A DNA stretch of 45,069 nucleotides from Bacillus sp. 7884-1 (GTDB taxonomy: Bacteria; Bacillota; Bacilli; Bacillales; Cytobacillaceae). The stretch spans positions 1 through 45,069 of the forward strand of contig NZ_NPDD01000213.1 of assembly GCF_002272245.1 (NCBI RefSeq), in the 5' to 3' direction. Shown here one piece after another: positions 1-8,314 of the stretch (positions are counted from its first letter, which is position 1; each line of letters begins with the position of its first letter). The notes below the pieces were generated by a model. The model saw nothing but the letters and a program-made list of their open reading frames with translations, ran no database searches and was not told the origin of the DNA. A program made the translations under genes and the position numbers.

Positions 1-50
1 CTCCTGGCCCAATAAGGCCAGAAGAACCGTCCCCTTGGTTTTCCCTTGGT
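1..50. repeat. Possible partial REP-like palindromic element at the window edge
   Basis: A hairpin (CTGGCC at 4-9, GGCCAG at 16-21) is followed by GAACCGTCCCCTTGG. Read on the minus strand this gives GGGGACGGTTCTTCTGG followed by a palindrome. That pattern is one I associate with dispersed REP-like palindromes in Bacillus genomes. The element is cut by the window edge, so its true extent is unknown. No other copy was seen in the window. Confidence 0.35.
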
Positions 51-73
51 TTTGTTATACTAAGAAAATTTCA

Positions 74-104
74 TTTACCAACAATCACACATCTAGTTTA
101 TAAT
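74..104 (+). promoter_or_regulatory. Candidate sigma-A promoter of the Wadjet operon
   Basis: A perfect -10 box TATAAT lies at 99-104. A weak -35 (TTTACC at 74-79 or TTACCA one base later) lies 18-19 bp upstream. It would give a leader of roughly 55 nt before the jetD start. An alternative -10 (TATACT, 56-61) has no good -35. Confidence 0.4.
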
Positions 105-142
105 AAAAGGATGTCCAAATTGGTCAATAGGAATAGATCTCT

Positions 143-166
143 ATGAAATTAGAAAGATTTAAGTAG
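143..166 (+). other. Seven-codon mini-ORF directly abutting jetD
   Basis: ATG at 143 opens a short frame (MKLERFK) that ends at TAG 164-166. The GTG start of jetD follows at 167 in the same frame. An AGGA (129-132) lies 10 nt before this ATG. It could be a leader that allows termination-reinitiation, or a nonsense codon that trimmed the original JetD N-terminus. Without homologues the two cannot be separated. Confidence 0.3.
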
Positions 167-1240
167 GTGAGTACGATCGACATCATTGAAACACGGGTGA
201 GAGGTTTTATTGAGGATATCCAACACCCTAAACAAAAAAAGAAGATAAATATTAACGATTTGGAACTTCAGTTGCGTAAGCTTATGGAGGATTATTTTGA
301 AATGGACGGTTATTCGTTGTTTTATCATGCCATTCAAGCCTTGGAAGCTGAGGAACAACTAACCCCTATTAAAAATAATCAATATAATAGTAGAACCCCA
401 GCACTTGCCTTGTATTACTGGGTTAATAATAAAGTTCAGGAAAACAAATGGGATCGTCTTGAGATGATGAAATTAGGTGATCATTTTGATTTTTCCTATT
501 ATGAACGGCATCCCGAATGGCAGACAATAGACGAATGGGATCGCATTCAGAATCTATATACATTTCTGCAAACTAGCCAGGAACGTGAAATCGTGTCAGT
601 CGAGGAAAGAAGTCTAGAGCTCTTTGGTCATGAAAAATTCTTACTCGATGGTGATAGCTTTCCTGATAGTAAGGGATTTTTAGCTAGAATTGGAGTTTCA
701 GAAGAGCAGCTTAAAATGGTGAACTATGGGGAGCCGTTTGTATTTTGGATGAAACAGGGGAAAGAGATAAAAGATATTCAGCGGGTATTGATTGTTGAGA
801 ACCTATCATTCTTTCATACTTCCATTAAGTTACTGGAAGAAAATCAACTTGACTATGAACCTGAACTGATAATCTATGGTGAAGGAACGAAAATTGAACG
901 AAGCTTTTCTTTTTTCTTCCGAATGTTTCCACCGAACAACTATCTTTTCTATTACGCAGGAGATCTTGATGCAGCGGGATATGGGATCATTAGTAGACTA
1001 ATAGAAAAATACCCGGATTGCTGTATTCAGCCCGCATTAAAAATCTATCGTAAAATGCTAGAGTGCATAGATAAAAGAAATGACCAAAAACAAGGTCAAA
1101 CACAAAACATTAAATACCGTGATGCATTCTTTCAATGGTTTACGGAAGAAGAGCAAGCACTATTACAACAATTATGGCAGGAAAATAAACGAATCCCGCA
1201 AGAAGTCTTAACATTTGAAACATGGAGGCGATGGCAGTGA
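167..1240 (+). CDS. jetD: Wadjet protein JetD, Toprim (topoisomerase VI-like) nuclease subunit
   Basis: This 357-residue protein is the probable DNA-cleaving subunit of a Wadjet plasmid-defence complex. The C-terminal half has a Toprim signature: Glu211 in LIVEN, a glycine-rich turn (IIYGEGT), and Asp266/Asp268 in AGDLDAAG. The N-terminal ~150 residues are helical and charged, as expected for the arm and winged-helix part of JetD proteins. In characterised Wadjet systems JetD cuts DNA after the SMC-like motor has extruded it. Here JetD is the first gene, and its TGA overlaps the jetA start as GTGA. The GTG start at 167 has only a weak ribosome site (AGAAAG) and is preceded immediately by in-frame TAG, so the N-terminus is uncertain. 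The family call rests on the Toprim motif and on the three partner genes. Confidence 0.85.
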   Translation: MSTIDIIETRVRGFIEDIQHPKQKKKININDLELQLRKLMEDYFEMDGYSLFYHAIQALEAEEQLTPIKNNQYNSRTPALALYYWVNNKVQENKWDRLEMMKLGDHFDFSYYERHPEWQTIDEWDRIQNLYTFLQTSQEREIVSVEERSLELFGHEKFLLDGDSFPDSKGFLARIGVSEEQLKMVNYGEPFVFWMKQGKEIKDIQRVLIVENLSFFHTSIKLLEENQLDYEPELIIYGEGTKIERSFSFFFRMFPPNNYLFYYAGDLDAAGYGIISRLIEKYPDCCIQPALKIYRKMLECIDKRNDQKQGQTQNIKYRDAFFQWFTEEEQALLQQLWQENKRIPQEVLTFETWRRWQ

Positions 1241-2745
1241 ACGAATCATGGGAAGGCTTCGCCCAGAGGATGCAACGATTAAATCCACTGTTTGAGCTCG
1301 GGAGAGGAATGGAAGTAGGTGAGCTGAAACCTCATATCCAAACCATTTTGATGCAGGTGCTCCTAACCATCTTTTATCGAGAATTAAATGATGATGACCT
1401 CAGGCGTAAATCAGATATCAAATACATGGTTGAAGACTCTATTAAACAAATGAAGCTTCTCGCTGATGATAAGCAAATTGAACGGATTACAAGCGGGCTG
1501 TTGTATCAGGGAAAGGAAGAGTACAGCAAACCATTTGAGGCCTTATATTACGATGAAATCAGACAATCTTGGGAGACTCAGGTCTTTCGCTATGTCACGA
1601 TGGATGAATTATATACGAATTTAGAGATGGGCGGATCGATTGTTTATAAACTCACTGATGTCTCTCAGGAAATGATTTTTATGAGCAGGGAAATGGCTGA
1701 GGAATTCTCCATCACGATTGAACAACTTTATAGTATGCAGCTGATTAAGAACGGTAATTTTCGAAAAGCTACCCGAAACCTCGATCACCTCATTTCACGT
1801 GTAAATCGCTTAATGGCGAACGAATTCTCTTTTCAAAAGGAAATGATCAACAATCCCAAAATCTTATTGATTGAAGAAGAATGGCAAAGGGCAGACAATC
1901 GTGTTGAAATTGAAAAGCAATTTGAAGAAGAAAAAAATCACTTCCGTACGATTACTAGTATGATTGATAAAACGAAACGCAGGAATGAAGAAGATGATTC
2001 TATTCAGAAAGAATTAATTCTGCTCCAAGAAAAAATTGGCCATACAAGGCAATTGCATGATCGTTTTGCGAAGCTAGTTATTCAAAATATTTCCTATGAG
2101 ATGAAATTAAAAGCGGAAAACCCTTCATTATTTTGGGAAACCAGCCTGGTTTCATTTCGTGAACATTTTTATGAAAATTTGTTTATGAAGGAAGGATTTC
2201 AAAGGTTTGCGGAAATAGAAAGAGTTCTTTCTCCGTTATTTTCACCGAAGAATGAATTTATTTTGCCACTCGATTGGATCTGGGGTGAACAAGAATTCGA
2301 CGAGAAACAGATAACCGAGACGTTAGTCGAAGAAGAGGGAGAAGAAAGCATTTCACATTTGCGAGTGACCAACTGGGATTCAGTTATTAAGGCATGGAGC
2401 TATGTATTTCAATTTTTACAAACAAACGGAGAATTTTCATTAAAGGATTTAAAAGAGCTGCCCTTAGAGGTGCAGGATTTATGGTTTGAAGAATCTGAAA
2501 CGATTGATTTGTGGATGATGTTCGATAAAAAGCCGCTGAAGGTTCAAGTGCTGCATCGGAAGGAAGAAACCTTAAGCGATGAGAGGGAAATTCTTCTTTC
2601 TAAACTAATGAAAGAATACCCGCAATTTCAAGTGTTTGAAGGCTCAAAAATCTTTACCAAGTTTGACCATCGAGCGGAGCCTTTCCTATGGTATCAAATG
2701 AAAATTACCCCATTTAAAATCTATGTACAGGAGGGAGAACGATGA
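1237..2745 (+). CDS. jetA: Wadjet protein JetA, MukF/kleisin-like subunit
   Basis: A 502-residue soluble protein with no signal peptide, rich in Glu, Lys and Leu. A central coiled-coil-like stretch (about residues 215-285) is flanked by globular parts. Its size and position before a MukE-like gene and a giant ATPase fit JetA of Wadjet, the kleisin that bridges the JetC heads. I chose GTG 1237: GGAGG (1224-1228) lies 8 nt upstream and the codon overlaps the jetD stop as GTGA. The in-frame ATGs at 1222 and 1231 lie before or only 2 nt after that ribosome site. The stop overlaps jetB as ATGA, so translation is probably coupled. There is no catalytic motif, so the call depends on gene context. 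Confidence 0.78.
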   Translation: MNESWEGFAQRMQRLNPLFELGRGMEVGELKPHIQTILMQVLLTIFYRELNDDDLRRKSDIKYMVEDSIKQMKLLADDKQIERITSGLLYQGKEEYSKPFEALYYDEIRQSWETQVFRYVTMDELYTNLEMGGSIVYKLTDVSQEMIFMSREMAEEFSITIEQLYSMQLIKNGNFRKATRNLDHLISRVNRLMANEFSFQKEMINNPKILLIEEEWQRADNRVEIEKQFEEEKNHFRTITSMIDKTKRRNEEDDSIQKELILLQEKIGHTRQLHDRFAKLVIQNISYEMKLKAENPSLFWETSLVSFREHFYENLFMKEGFQRFAEIERVLSPLFSPKNEFILPLDWIWGEQEFDEKQITETLVEEEGEESISHLRVTNWDSVIKAWSYVFQFLQTNGEFSLKDLKELPLEVQDLWFEESETIDLWMMFDKKPLKVQVLHRKEETLSDEREILLSKLMKEYPQFQVFEGSKIFTKFDHRAEPFLWYQMKITPFKIYVQEGER

Positions 2746-3488
2746 ATGCAGAAAGTATTAAAAAGGCATCCGCTGTCTATTTTACTCTATTAAAAGATAA
2801 GGTAATCGACGAAAATAGTGAACACTTCCAGACATACTTTGATCCGGAAGTGAGGCAGACGGTTCTTTTATTAGCGGACGAATCCGGTACATATATCATT
2901 GAGGCACCTAAACGCATCCATTTAGTTGTTCAGCCAACCGGCTCCGTCTTTGCAACGAATTTTACCCATTTGAAAGATAAGCATAGGCAAGTGGAAACGA
3001 AGAAACACTTTCATCTTATTAGCATTGTCATCATGTCTTTTTTAGCAGCAATCGATCGCAATCAGGCTGCGAAAATCCGCACGAAGCGAGATGGGATTAG
3101 CTACTACGCATTAGAGCGGCAAGTCAATGATCTAATCAGTAAATGGGAGAACATTCTCAAAACTCAACCGACCTTCGGGGATGAAGAACGGATTGATATG
3201 AAGGAAGTTGTGACCACATGGAAATACATGGAGGTCGATAGTGACGATTTTGGGATTAAAAAAGGAAATCGGCGAACCCGCATCGGTTTAATTGCTGGGG
3301 CTATGCGCTTATTAGAGACAGAGGGGCTGATCGTCATTCTTGATCGGGACGATATAGCAAAGGTGATTCCTAAGAGTGAGCTTTTTGAGCGAATTGAATA
3401 TTTGTATCACGATTATGATCGTTATGAACTAATTAAAAAGTTAATGACTGCGGAGGAGGATGAGCATGCCGAAAATCCATCGAATTAG
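2742..3488 (+). CDS. jetB: Wadjet protein JetB, MukE-like (DUF6063-type) subunit
   Basis: A 248-residue soluble protein. The C-terminal part (about residues 160-235) resembles a winged helix: an IGLIAGAMRLLETEGLI helix, then a beta hairpin with DRDDIAKVIP, then a charged tail. This fits JetB/MukE proteins, which bind the kleisin next to the ATPase heads. The length fits the DUF6063-type JetB that I associate with type II Wadjet, and that is the main reason for the subtype call. ATG 2742 has AGGAGGG upstream and overlaps the jetA stop by 4 nt. The 3' end overlaps jetC by 23 nt. Confidence 0.78.
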   Translation: MNAESIKKASAVYFTLLKDKVIDENSEHFQTYFDPEVRQTVLLLADESGTYIIEAPKRIHLVVQPTGSVFATNFTHLKDKHRQVETKKHFHLISIVIMSFLAAIDRNQAAKIRTKRDGISYYALERQVNDLISKWENILKTQPTFGDEERIDMKEVVTTWKYMEVDSDDFGIKKGNRRTRIGLIAGAMRLLETEGLIVILDRDDIAKVIPKSELFERIEYLYHDYDRYELIKKLMTAEEDEHAENPSN

Positions 3489-6400
3489 AATTGTCAACCT
3501 GAAGTATGATGGCATGCAAAAGCAATACAAAGATACCACATTTAATTTTCATAATGATGAGACATCGACCAACGGGCTCATTGCGATGATGAATGGCGGT
3601 GGGAAAGGTGTGTTCCTTCAAACGATTTTCCAAATACTTAAACCTGGAACCTCATGGGGAAAGCAGAACAATCGATATTATCAGCAGTTCTTTTTTAATA
3701 ATAAAGAGCAATTTATTCCCTATACCTTTCATGTTCTCATTCAATGGGAATTGGACGGTGCAGACCGCCACCACCTAATAACGGGTGGTATGTTCTCAGC
3801 TGAACAGCGGATTTCAATGAGTGAAGAAAGTGGAAATGAAAATAAAACCTTGGAACAGGAAGCAAAGATTCTCCCCAATATTACCTTTTATACACGAGAA
3901 TTTGAGCGTAAAGAAGAGGCTGCACTTGAGCATATTCCACTTTATGAAAATGATGAGGTTGCTGAACCTGACACCCTGAAAGACTATTTAAAATGGAATG
4001 GATATGACGTTTACCGCGATACGAAGAAGCACTATCGCATCCTTGATACATACGGAATTAACCGTAAAGACTGGGATATTATGAAGGATATTAACAAGGA
4101 TGAAGGCGGCGTTGGGAAATATTTCGAGGGAGCTGAGGATGACCATTCCCTGTTCCAAAAACGAATCATTCCTACAGTGAGTCAAGTCTTACATCGAACC
4201 GAACATCAAAAGAACGATCTGGTGGAGATTTTCAAGAGTCAGGCAAGTATCGCTAAGGACCTGCCTGTTCTTTTAAAAAGAGAGCAAGCCCATAAAGAGT
4301 TTTTAGAAAATATTGTTCCATTTGAAGAGCACTTAGCTAATGGAGTAGAACATAAAGAAATCATTCATGCAAGTACACAGACAGGAAGACAACTCCTTGG
4401 TGCGCTGCAGCATTTGAAGCAATCGGAAGAGGAAAGTTTGCTAGCTATCGAGAAAGACATGGAAAAATTAATCATAAGGCAAGCAGAACTTCGCTTTCAA
4501 AAAGATAATTTAGAGTTTGCAAAAGCTCACCGAGAGGTCATGGATTGGGAAAAGAAATTAGTGGAGGAAAGAGCTAAACATACTTCTTTACAAGAGATTG
4601 TTAAAGTGAAGCAGGAACGAAAAGAACAATTGGTCTTTCAAGCTTTATTAAAAGAATGGAGTGAAAACGAACAAAGTATCACCTCTCTGTCACAGCAGAT
4701 TGCGACATTGGAACAAAATAGCGGCCTAGAGCAAGTGAATCATAAAATGGATGAAATCAAAGTAGAAGCTAGAAAAGAGTGGGAGCAATCTTATCAATCC
4801 ATCCAAGATGGTGTTAAACAGTACTTGGGCTATCAAAAGTATCTTAAGAAAAAAGCAACAGAGTTCGCGCAGCAAGATAAACAAAAGACAAAAGACATTG
4901 CCCAGCTGAGTACTGAAATTGATTTCCTTTATTCGCAAATGCATAACTTTGAGTCTAAGGAAGCAGCACTCATCCAGACATTTGGCGACCGCTTAAGCTA
5001 TGACTTTAAGGGCTTAAACGAGAGTCTTCTTAAACAAATTGAAGATAAAAAAGCTAGAGTAGTAGAGTTGCAAGAAAAAGATAAACAATCTAGTGAAGTG
5101 CAAAATCAGCTTGCGGCTTCACATGGTACGCTCGTCCAATCGATTCAGTTTTCAGAAGAAAAATGTGAAGAATTAAACGCAGCGAATGAAGTGCAAAAAC
5201 AAAAAGAAGCAAAACTATTAGATAGGCTTCTTGGTATATTGGATGACGTTACTACACCGTTTACTCCTTCTCTTTTATCAAAGTATAGCTTACAAATAGA
5301 AGAAACATTGAACATAAACCGTCAACAAGCTGAACAAATGAAGAAAGAGCTCTGGGAAACACAACTCGACCATTCCTTAAACGATGAGCCTTTTTGGGTT
5401 GCAAATAAGGACGTGAAAGAATTAAAGGAATGGATTGATGAAAAGACTGGGATTGATGTGTTTTACGGAACTCAATTTCTTCAATCCTTAGGGACAGAGG
5501 AAATGGGGAGCTGCCTGATGTCAAATCCACTTCTTCCATACGGTTTGGTCGTAAGTGGGCAGCAATGGCAAAAAATAAATCATCAGGTACTTTCAGGCAG
5601 GATGTTTAAAAGTCCTGTTCCGATTTTCTTGCGCGAGGAAATGAATAGCGAACATCCCCAACCATCTTTTGTGATCATTAACGGAACGGAGAAAGAGCTA
5701 TTATCGAATAAAAACCAATTCACGGACTGGAAAATAAAGATTGCTAAACAAATAGAAGAAAAGAAAGATGCTCTCCTTGAAATTGAAAAAACAGAAACTT
5801 CGTTACGTCGAATATTAAAAGAAATCGATCGGTTTTTATCGGGTGAGCTTTCTAGTGATATCGAAAAAGCTTGGAACAAGGAACAGAACGCTCTTCTTAC
5901 GAAGAAAACGAAATTACAGGAAATCAAAACACAAGTTGATAAAGAAAAAGAATTACAGCTTGGGATAAAAGAACAGTTGGAAAAGACAAAAGGAAAGATA
6001 GAAAAGCTGATAAAAGCTGTAGAAACTCTAGAGGCTTTTGATCAAGAAAAAACTCTTCACCAAGAAAATAAACGAGTCAAACTTGAGAAAGAAAAACAAA
6101 AGGAAGCCTTGACTATTCAGCAACAAGAAATAGGAAAAGAACATCAATCTATCGTTGATCTGCAAAACCAGTGGAATCAAACGTATGTAGAATGGAAGCT
6201 TACAACTGAACAAAATATCAAGGAGATTTCCTTCTTTATTGAAGAAGCCGTTTTTCCTCCTGATCAAAAAGCGGACCAAAGCGAAGAGGTTCCTCATTTA
6301 TCGCTTCATTTACTACAAGAGATAAACGGAAGTATCGAAGAGCTAAAGCAGCTGCAAAAATCAAAGGAAGAACAGGCTAGAGAATTACTCGTTCTACAAG

Positions 6401-7935
6401 CAAGAAAAGAAACCGAACAGAAGCAGCAAAAGAAATTAGAGAAGAAACTCACTACTCATAACGAGGATTGGAAGGATGCTCCAGAACCATCTGAACCAAT
6501 CAGTATCTTAGAAAACATGCTGCAAACTGCACAGAAGGAAGCAAAGACAGCGGAAAAAGATGAACGGGATCAAGGAACGGCTGTAACCGTAGCCGAAACG
6601 TCCTTGAAGCATGCAGCAGAACAACGTGAAAAGTCCGGAAAGAAAGTCGAGAAGCATGAAAAACAGCCTGAAGAATGGGCAGAACTTGACTTAGTGGTAA
6701 AAGAAGTAGAAATTAAAGACCAAACAAAGTTGACGAAAGAGGAAGTAAAGCAGGCTGAGAAACGCAAAAAAGAAACAGAATATAATATTACTGGTTATGA
6801 AGGAGATTTATTAACACTATCCGTCATCTTAAAGGAAGAAGCGGGAGTATTTACGAATGAGGATGTAGAAAAAATTAAGAGTCAAGGAAAAGCATGTATC
6901 TTATCCTGGTGTGAAGAACATCAAGCGATACAAGAAGAAGGCCAAGAGAAGCATGCGAAAATCGATCAATCATTACGAAATTTAAAGCTGACGATTGAAG
7001 GCAAGGATTGGGAGATTCGCTTTAAAAATGAAGTATTAACAACACTTGACCATATGGATACTAGACACTATACGCATATCCAAACCATTGTAAAAAATAT
7101 GAAGCGTTTTTCACAAAGCGGATTGGAACAATTAGAACGCGACAAAGAAAGAGCAGAAAAGGCGCAAAACTTCTGGGCTAGCCGTGCCAGCATGAAAGTG
7201 ATGAGCATTTCAGAGGCAATCCGCTCGATGGTTGCGAAAATGAAGTTGAAGAATGAACGAGGATCCTTTCCGCTCGTCCAGCTCAAAGAAGATATTTTAC
7301 CTAAAAAGCCTGAAGATATCGAACCGCTTCTGAAGCAGCATTTCGTAGCTGCGATTAATAAAATTACCAAACAATTTGACTTGATTGATGATCATAATCG
7401 AGCCTTAGACGAGGAAATAAAACAACTCATAAGTGATGAACAAATTTTATTTGTTTCACTAAGAAATCGTTATCCTGAACTGCTCGTCTATAACATGCGA
7501 ACAGATAATGCCTTTATGTACGGAAAACCACAAAGAGAGCATTATTCAACTTGGCAGACGATTAATCAAGGTTCTAAAACGAAATCGGATGGCAGTGGCG
7601 GACAAAAGTTATCAGCTCGAATGGTGATGATGATGATGTTATTATCCGTTAAAAGCGAAACGGATCAAAGTTGGGTTCCTTTAGTCTGTGATAATCCGTT
7701 CGGACAAGCTGCCTCATCTCATGTCCTTGACCCGATATTTGCCGTTGCTGAGAAACTGAAATTTCAATTCATCGTCGTTACTCCGCCCGAACTGGTGAAA
7801 ACGGAAATCAGCCAAAGATTTGAATCCTATTATAAATTAGACTTCATTCGAGAAAAAGGAAAAGAAATAGTTTCCGACACGATTGTTCCAGCATTTCGTA
7901 TCTACCAGGGAGAGGAAGTCACTCAGGTTAGGTAA
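3466..7935 (+). CDS. jetC: Wadjet protein JetC, SMC/MukB-like loop-extruding ATPase
   Basis: A 1,489-residue ATPase with N- and C-terminal head halves separated by about 1,000 residues of Lys/Glu/Gln-rich coiled coil (roughly 270-1290). The coil is interrupted near 600-740 by a globular hinge-like segment with Trp, Gly and Pro. The N-terminal half has IVNLKYDG and a P-loop NGGGKGV (Lys47). The C-terminal half has the ABC signature DGSGGQKLSARM (about 1372-1384) and the Walker B-like VPLVCDNPFGQA (about 1404-1415). Two details stand out: Gly48 replaces the usual Ser/Thr after the P-loop Lys, and Asn follows the Walker B Asp where Glu is usual. In known Wadjet systems JetC extrudes plasmid DNA and activates JetD. 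ATG 3466 is preferred to ATG 3460 because GGAGG (3452-3456) lies 9 nt upstream of it. Confidence 0.85.
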   Translation: MPKIHRIRIVNLKYDGMQKQYKDTTFNFHNDETSTNGLIAMMNGGGKGVFLQTIFQILKPGTSWGKQNNRYYQQFFFNNKEQFIPYTFHVLIQWELDGADRHHLITGGMFSAEQRISMSEESGNENKTLEQEAKILPNITFYTREFERKEEAALEHIPLYENDEVAEPDTLKDYLKWNGYDVYRDTKKHYRILDTYGINRKDWDIMKDINKDEGGVGKYFEGAEDDHSLFQKRIIPTVSQVLHRTEHQKNDLVEIFKSQASIAKDLPVLLKREQAHKEFLENIVPFEEHLANGVEHKEIIHASTQTGRQLLGALQHLKQSEEESLLAIEKDMEKLIIRQAELRFQKDNLEFAKAHREVMDWEKKLVEERAKHTSLQEIVKVKQERKEQLVFQALLKEWSENEQSITSLSQQIATLEQNSGLEQVNHKMDEIKVEARKEWEQSYQSIQDGVKQYLGYQKYLKKKATEFAQQDKQKTKDIAQLSTEIDFLYSQMHNFESKEAALIQTFGDRLSYDFKGLNESLLKQIEDKKARVVELQEKDKQSSEVQNQLAASHGTLVQSIQFSEEKCEELNAANEVQKQKEAKLLDRLLGILDDVTTPFTPSLLSKYSLQIEETLNINRQQAEQMKKELWETQLDHSLNDEPFWVANKDVKELKEWIDEKTGIDVFYGTQFLQSLGTEEMGSCLMSNPLLPYGLVVSGQQWQKINHQVLSGRMFKSPVPIFLREEMNSEHPQPSFVIINGTEKELLSNKNQFTDWKIKIAKQIEEKKDALLEIEKTETSLRRILKEIDRFLSGELSSDIEKAWNKEQNALLTKKTKLQEIKTQVDKEKELQLGIKEQLEKTKGKIEKLIKAVETLEAFDQEKTLHQENKRVKLEKEKQKEALTIQQQEIGKEHQSIVDLQNQWNQTYVEWKLTTEQNIKEISFFIEEAVFPPDQKADQSEEVPHLSLHLLQEINGSIEELKQLQKSKEEQARELLVLQARKETEQKQQKKLEKKLTTHNEDWKDAPEPSEPISILENMLQTAQKEAKTAEKDERDQGTAVTVAETSLKHAAEQREKSGKKVEKHEKQPEEWAELDLVVKEVEIKDQTKLTKEEVKQAEKRKKETEYNITGYEGDLLTLSVILKEEAGVFTNEDVEKIKSQGKACILSWCEEHQAIQEEGQEKHAKIDQSLRNLKLTIEGKDWEIRFKNEVLTTLDHMDTRHYTHIQTIVKNMKRFSQSGLEQLERDKERAEKAQNFWASRASMKVMSISEAIRSMVAKMKLKNERGSFPLVQLKEDILPKKPEDIEPLLKQHFVAAINKITKQFDLIDDHNRALDEEIKQLISDEQILFVSLRNRYPELLVYNMRTDNAFMYGKPQREHYSTWQTINQGSKTKSDGSGGQKLSARMVMMMMLLSVKSETDQSWVPLVCDNPFGQAASSHVLDPIFAVAEKLKFQFIVVTPPELVKTEISQRFESYYKLDFIREKGKEIVSDTIVPAFRIYQGEEVTQVR

Positions 7936-7959
7936 CATATTGATAATAGAATTAAACGT

Positions 7960-7997
7960 AAAATCTCACTTTCTGTATGGAAAGTGGGATTTTTTTG
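7960..7997 (+). terminator. Rho-independent terminator after jetC
   Basis: AAATCTCACTTTC pairs with GGAAAGTGGGATTT and is followed by a run of T. It sits 25 nt after the jetC stop and ends the Wadjet operon. Confidence 0.85.
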
Positions 7998-8314
7998 TCT
8001 AAGAGGCACCTAAGATGGCCAAGGAAGTACGTGCACTTTTTATTAAAAATATAGTTTGTAAGTTTTTTATGAAAATAATATTAAGAAATTCAGGAGAAAA
8101 AGGCTAGTTAAAGTCGATAAAATTTGCCGTTGATTGCAAGAAAATCCGAATTTTTGTTGTAATTTAACCCTGACTAAATTAAAAGGCCTATTATAAATGG
8201 ACCATCTATCAAACCCCATACTATTTTTCTATTTACAATCTTCATAATCTTTTAATAAATCCTAGTTAAAATCAAAGTCGTGGTAGAAATATGTAATCTG
8301 AGAGGGGAAAGATC
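7998..8314 (+). promoter_or_regulatory. Intergenic region upstream of phoD; possible Pho-box-like repeats
   Basis: No gene is visible in this AT-rich stretch. Loosely spaced TT-A-A hexamers (TTTACA 8232-8237, TTCATA 8241-8246, TTTTAA 8250-8255, TTAAAA 8266-8271) resemble PhoP-binding repeats. Their spacing is 9-15 bp rather than the regular 11, so the match is weak. A -10-like TATGTAATCT follows near 8290. Phosphate control would be expected for a phoD gene. Confidence 0.25.

Noticed and set aside
3988..7370. Several minus-strand reading frames of 65-114 codons inside jetC
   Set aside because: They are antisense shadows of a strongly coding plus-strand gene, lack ribosome sites and have unprotein-like composition.
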